Part shown: positions 62,301-64,000 of the stretch, piece by piece | Numbering within the stretch: position 1 is the first letter of the stretch | How the letters are laid out: each line of letters opens with the position of its first letter | NCBI RefSeq assembly: GCF_049675895.1 | Contig: NZ_CP183834.1 | Span: 1,860,001 to 1,924,000, forward strand | Length of the DNA: 64,000 bases | Source of the DNA: Ampullimonas aquatilis | Lineage (GTDB): Bacteria > Pseudomonadota > Gammaproteobacteria > Burkholderiales > Burkholderiaceae_D | Reading direction: 5' to 3' | Program-made: the position numbers and the translations under genes | The notes under the pieces: generated by a model | Told to the model about the DNA's origin: nothing | The model's input: only the letters and a program-made list of their open reading frames with translations | The model's database searches: none

Positions 62301-62525
62301 ATGACGGCCTTGGTCGCTTCCCTCGGCTTTGTTCCCATGGCAATAGCAACGGGCACCGGTGCCGAAGTTCAGCGTCCGCTCGCCACGGTAGTGATCGGCG
62401 GCATCCTGTCATCGACTGCACTGACGCTTCTCGTTCTGCCCCTTCTTTATCGTCTTGTCCATGGCAAAGATGCTGAGGAAGAGGATTTCACCGCCGAGTC
62501 GGCCCCCGAGCCGACACAAGCATAA
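59337..62525 (+). CDS. czcA: CzcA, HME-RND cation efflux transporter
   Basis: A 1062-residue inner-membrane transporter of the heavy-metal RND class. It starts MFERIIRLAIEHRWLVI and has the DFGIIIDGAVVIVEN motif in the fourth transmembrane helix, plus the SVTFIPAAVALF and RPVLMTALVASLGF blocks. The ATG at 59337 overlaps no conserved end of czcB except 0 bp; it follows GGGGGAG. Confidence 0.95.
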   Translation: MFERIIRLAIEHRWLVILAVLGMAVLGIYNYQRLPIDAVPDITNVQVQINTAAPGYSPLEVEQRVTYPVETVMAGLPHLEQTRSMSRYGLSQVTVIFKDGTDIYFARQLVNQRIQEAKGKLPAGISPAMGPISTGLGEIYLWTVETEDGARKPDGTLYTPTDLREIQDWIIKPQLRNVPGVTEINSIGGFAKEYQVAPSPEKLASYGLTLQDVVTALDRNNSNVGAGYIEKRGEQYLIRAPGQVRTIEDIRNVILGNVQGVAIRIRDVAEVGIGRELRTGAATDNGREIVLGTVFMLIGENSRTVSAAVDQKMAEINRSLPEGVKAVTVYDRTVLVDKAINTVKKNLLEGAVLVIVILFLFLGNIRAAVITAMVIPLSMLFTFSGMVTYHISANLMSLGALDFGIIIDGAVVIVENCVRRLAHAQEHHGRPLTRTERFHEVFAASREARRPLLFGQIIIMIVYLPIFALTGVEGKMFHPMAFTVVTALVGAMILSVTFIPAAVALFIGAKVAEKENILMRTAKRWYEPVLANVMANKPVVLVFTAVMVILSGLLATRMGSEFVPSLNEGDFAIQALRIPGTSLSQSVAMQQQLEKRLKADFPEIERVFARTGTAEIASDPMPPNISDGYIMLKPETQWPEPKKSRDQLLAAIQETAGKLPGNTYEFSQPIQLRFNELISGVRSDVAIKIFGDDMDVMNETAGKIAAVLGKIPGASEVKVEQTTGLPMLTVNIDRDKTARYGLNVGDVQDAISTAIGGREAGTMFEGDRRFDIVVRLPDNLRSDIESMKRLPIALPKSTAVSNGIEGRTTYIPLSEVASLEVAPGPNQVSRENGKRRVVVSANVRGRDIGSFVGEAQTRLAEVKIPTGYWTSWGGTFEQLESASQRLKIVVPVALLLVFTLLFVMFGNAKDGLLVFTGIPFALTGGVVALWLRDIPLSISAGIGFIALSGVAVLNGLVMIAFIRSLREEGRTLDDAIHEGALTRLRPVLMTALVASLGFVPMAIATGTGAEVQRPLATVVIGGILSSTALTLLVLPLLYRLVHGKDAEEEDFTAESAPEPTQA

Positions 62526-62614
62526 GGTTTGCAGGCGTGGCCGGAGGCTTGGCGCTGAAACAGCGAATCAGGCAACCGGTCACATATCTACCGACTCAGT
62601 TCGCGGAGGATGTC

Positions 62615-62941
62615 ATGGGATTTTTTGAAAAGCTCTTGCAGGGGATGGCCGGCGGCCATCAAGGTGGTCATCAAGGAGGTCATCATCGCGGCCAGGGGAA
62701 TTATCCGGGCGGTGATCATGGCTGGGGACAAAATTACCCGTCGAATACCGGGCAGCCCAGTGGCGGGGTAGCCGCCGGTGGCCCTTCTTGCCCGAAGTGC
62801 GGCATCGTGCCCAATCCGGGCGCGCGCTTTTGCGCGCAATGCGGCACAACGCTGCTGCCCGGTGCTTGCGCCGCCTGCAATGCAAGCCTGGCGCCGGGGG
62901 TGAAGTTTTGCCCGAACTGCGGCAAGGCGCAGCAGTCTTGA
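62615..62941 (+). CDS. Double zinc-ribbon protein with Gly/His repeats
   Basis: A 108-residue protein with an N-terminal Gly-His-Gln repeat region (GGHQGGHQGGHH) and two zinc ribbons (CPKCG...CAQCG and CAACN...CPNCG). It may store or sense zinc at the inner face. The ATG at 62615 follows GGAGG. Confidence 0.75.
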   Translation: MGFFEKLLQGMAGGHQGGHQGGHHRGQGNYPGGDHGWGQNYPSNTGQPSGGVAAGGPSCPKCGIVPNPGARFCAQCGTTLLPGACAACNASLAPGVKFCPNCGKAQQS

Positions 62942-62959
62942 TGGCGGTAGCGTCACCCC

Positions 62960-63175
62960 ATGCTCGACCATCTCCTTCACAGTCACCTTGAGTTTCGGCT
63001 GATCGTCGTCGGCCTGGGCTTGGTGATTGCCATGCTGGCCTTCTATGTCTTTGTCTGCTGGCGCGAGGGGAGGCGCACCCCGCCCCCAAAATTTTCCGCC
63101 GAACTCCGGCGTCGGCTGCAGGCAGTGAAGCAGGGATCGAAGAAACGCCACTCCGGAAAGGAACCGCCACCATGA
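62960..63175 (+). CDS. Small membrane protein
   Basis: A 71-residue protein with one membrane helix (about residues 14-33) and a basic C-terminal tail. It overlaps the next gene's start by 4 bp. No family is recognised. Confidence 0.6.
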   Translation: MLDHLLHSHLEFRLIVVGLGLVIAMLAFYVFVCWREGRRTPPPKFSAELRRRLQAVKQGSKKRHSGKEPPP

Positions 63176-63813
63176 GTGCAAGCCACACCCACGCGCTGCC
63201 GAGTACCGGGAACGAGCGGGCCTTGCGCCTTGCCCTGGTGCTGACTTTCGGCTTTCTGATGGCCGAAGTCGTTGGCGGCGTGCTGACCGGCAGCCTCGCC
63301 CTCATCTCGGACGCCGCGCACATATTTGCGCTCGCCATCGCCCTGGCCGCCATCCGCATCGCCCGGCGCCCGGCCGATGTCCGGCGGACCTATGGCTACC
63401 ACCGGTTCGAAATCCTGGCGGCGTTCAATGCCTTGCTGCTCTTTGCCGTCGCCCTCTACATCCTGGGCGAGGCATATCAGCGCTTCCTGCATCCGCCCGA
63501 GGTCCACCCGACGGGAATGCTGGTCATCGCCGGCATCGGCTTGGTTGTCATCCTGGTCAGCCTTCTATTGCTGAGTGGCGGCCAGGTCAGCCTGACCGCC
63601 CATGTAGTCCACGACCGCTCTTTCTCGCTGGAGGGCGATTTGATTCCCACCTGGCCCAGCGCTTCAAGGTCGTTCACACGACGCTGCAATGCGAAACCAC
63701 CCCCTGCAACCGCCAGGCGGGGGGATGCACCTATGTCGCTGGCACGCCCGGGTACGGGGAAGAGCCGCATCACCATTCATCAAGTTATCAACCCAAAGGG
63801 AGCAACCCCATGA
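63172..63813 (+). pseudogene. czcD: Decayed CzcD-like cation diffusion facilitator
   Basis: The N-terminal part is clearly CDF (SLALISDAAH, RRTYGYHRFEILAA). Compared with typical CzcD by eye, several residues after the HxxxD-type site are missing (SDAAHIFALAIAL), the region between the fourth helix and the cytoplasmic domain is deleted (LLLLSGG joined to QVSLTAHVVHD), and a missing C in the run at 63646-63648 shifts the frame, because HTTLQCETTPC appears in the next frame. The product should not work as a transporter. Confidence 0.75.
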
Positions 63814-64000
63814 AGCTATCGCATGTCATCACCGTTCTCGCTGCGTTTTGCGCCATCCACCAGGCCTCGGCCGCGGACGATCACAAGGGCCACGCCCATG
63901 ACGAAAAACCGGGGCAGGCACATGCCCACGACGTCAAACCGCAGCATGGCGGCATCGTCTCGGTCGTCAAGGACATCAACTTTGAGCTGGTGGCGAAGGC
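63810..64000 (+). CDS. His-rich periplasmic protein (3' partial)
   Basis: An ATG at 63810 overlaps the previous stop and begins a signal peptide (MKLSHVITVLAAFCAIHQAS) followed by repeated HAHD and GHAHDEK segments. The gene runs off the window. It is likely a metal-binding periplasmic protein of the czc cluster. Confidence 0.75.
   Translation, partial: MKLSHVITVLAAFCAIHQASAADDHKGHAHDEKPGQAHAHDVKPQHGGIVSVVKDINFELVAK

Noticed and set aside
1..64000. tRNA, rRNA, CRISPR array or integrase gene
   Set aside because: I looked for cloverleaf-like ends, regular spacer arrays and tyrosine or serine recombinase motifs and saw none; only the IS3 transposase is present.

Overview
This window looks like the backbone of a large conjugative element, most likely a plasmid, from a betaproteobacterium. 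The host is inferred from the czc and cad gene types and is not proven. The F-type transfer genes, MobH relaxase, MobI-like protein, FlhDC-like activator pair, AcaB-like regulator and RecT/exonuclease/SSB block resemble the SXT/IncA-C group of conjugative elements. A plasmid-type RepA, 22-bp iterons, DnaA boxes and a ParM/ParR-like pair argue for autonomous replication. No integrase or attachment site was seen.

Layout. Bases 1-952 hold the end of an ImmA-like peptidase gene. Bases 953-3605 carry the MobH relaxase and the TrhF/TraF-type signal peptidase. Bases 3786-5874 are a plus-strand island: a YbjQ-like membrane protein and an AbiEi/AbiEii toxin-antitoxin pair. Bases 5875-19599 are one long minus-strand transfer operon (traA-L-E-K-B-dsbC-V-C-trbI-F-H-G, led by a transglycosylase and an OmpA-like lipoprotein). 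traW, traU, traN and trbC are not in the window. A NERD-domain protein (19752-20846), DUF4400 protein, TraD and a membrane protein follow, then the origin and repA (23744-25239), mobI with a candidate oriT (25723-26689), parMR and the regulatory locus (27946-29440).

Bases 29526-49414 are a minus-strand establishment/maintenance block: RadC, ArdC-like antirestriction protein, primase, a 1665-residue methyltransferase-helicase, the PRTRC cassette (ThiF/E1, JAB peptidase, E2-like B, ubiquitin-like C, E, F, ParB), RecT, a RecE-like exonuclease and SSB. acaB (49675-50337) closes the backbone. From 50393 to the end is heavy-metal cargo: cadR/pbrR-ynfA-cadA, a sensor kinase cut by an IS3-family element, czcICBA, and a decayed czcD.

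Three repeated signals tie the backbone together. First, a 27-bp dyad (arms GAAATGYG and CGCATTTC) occurs seven times, near the start of nearly every backbone operon; it is a candidate binding site for the SetCD/AcaB-type activators. Second, at least 15 genes of the 30-49 kb block have the same kind of structured 5' leader: a GC-rich hairpin followed by a Shine-Dalgarno sequence, sometimes itself in a stem. Third, four of those leaders also carry a covarying hairpin with an invariant loop that can form an H-type pseudoknot, placed upstream of primase, a small-gene cluster, exonuclease and ssb. I regard the second and third signals as the most interesting and possibly undescribed content. They could be RNA regulators, or single-stranded-DNA promoters used when the plasmid enters a recipient.
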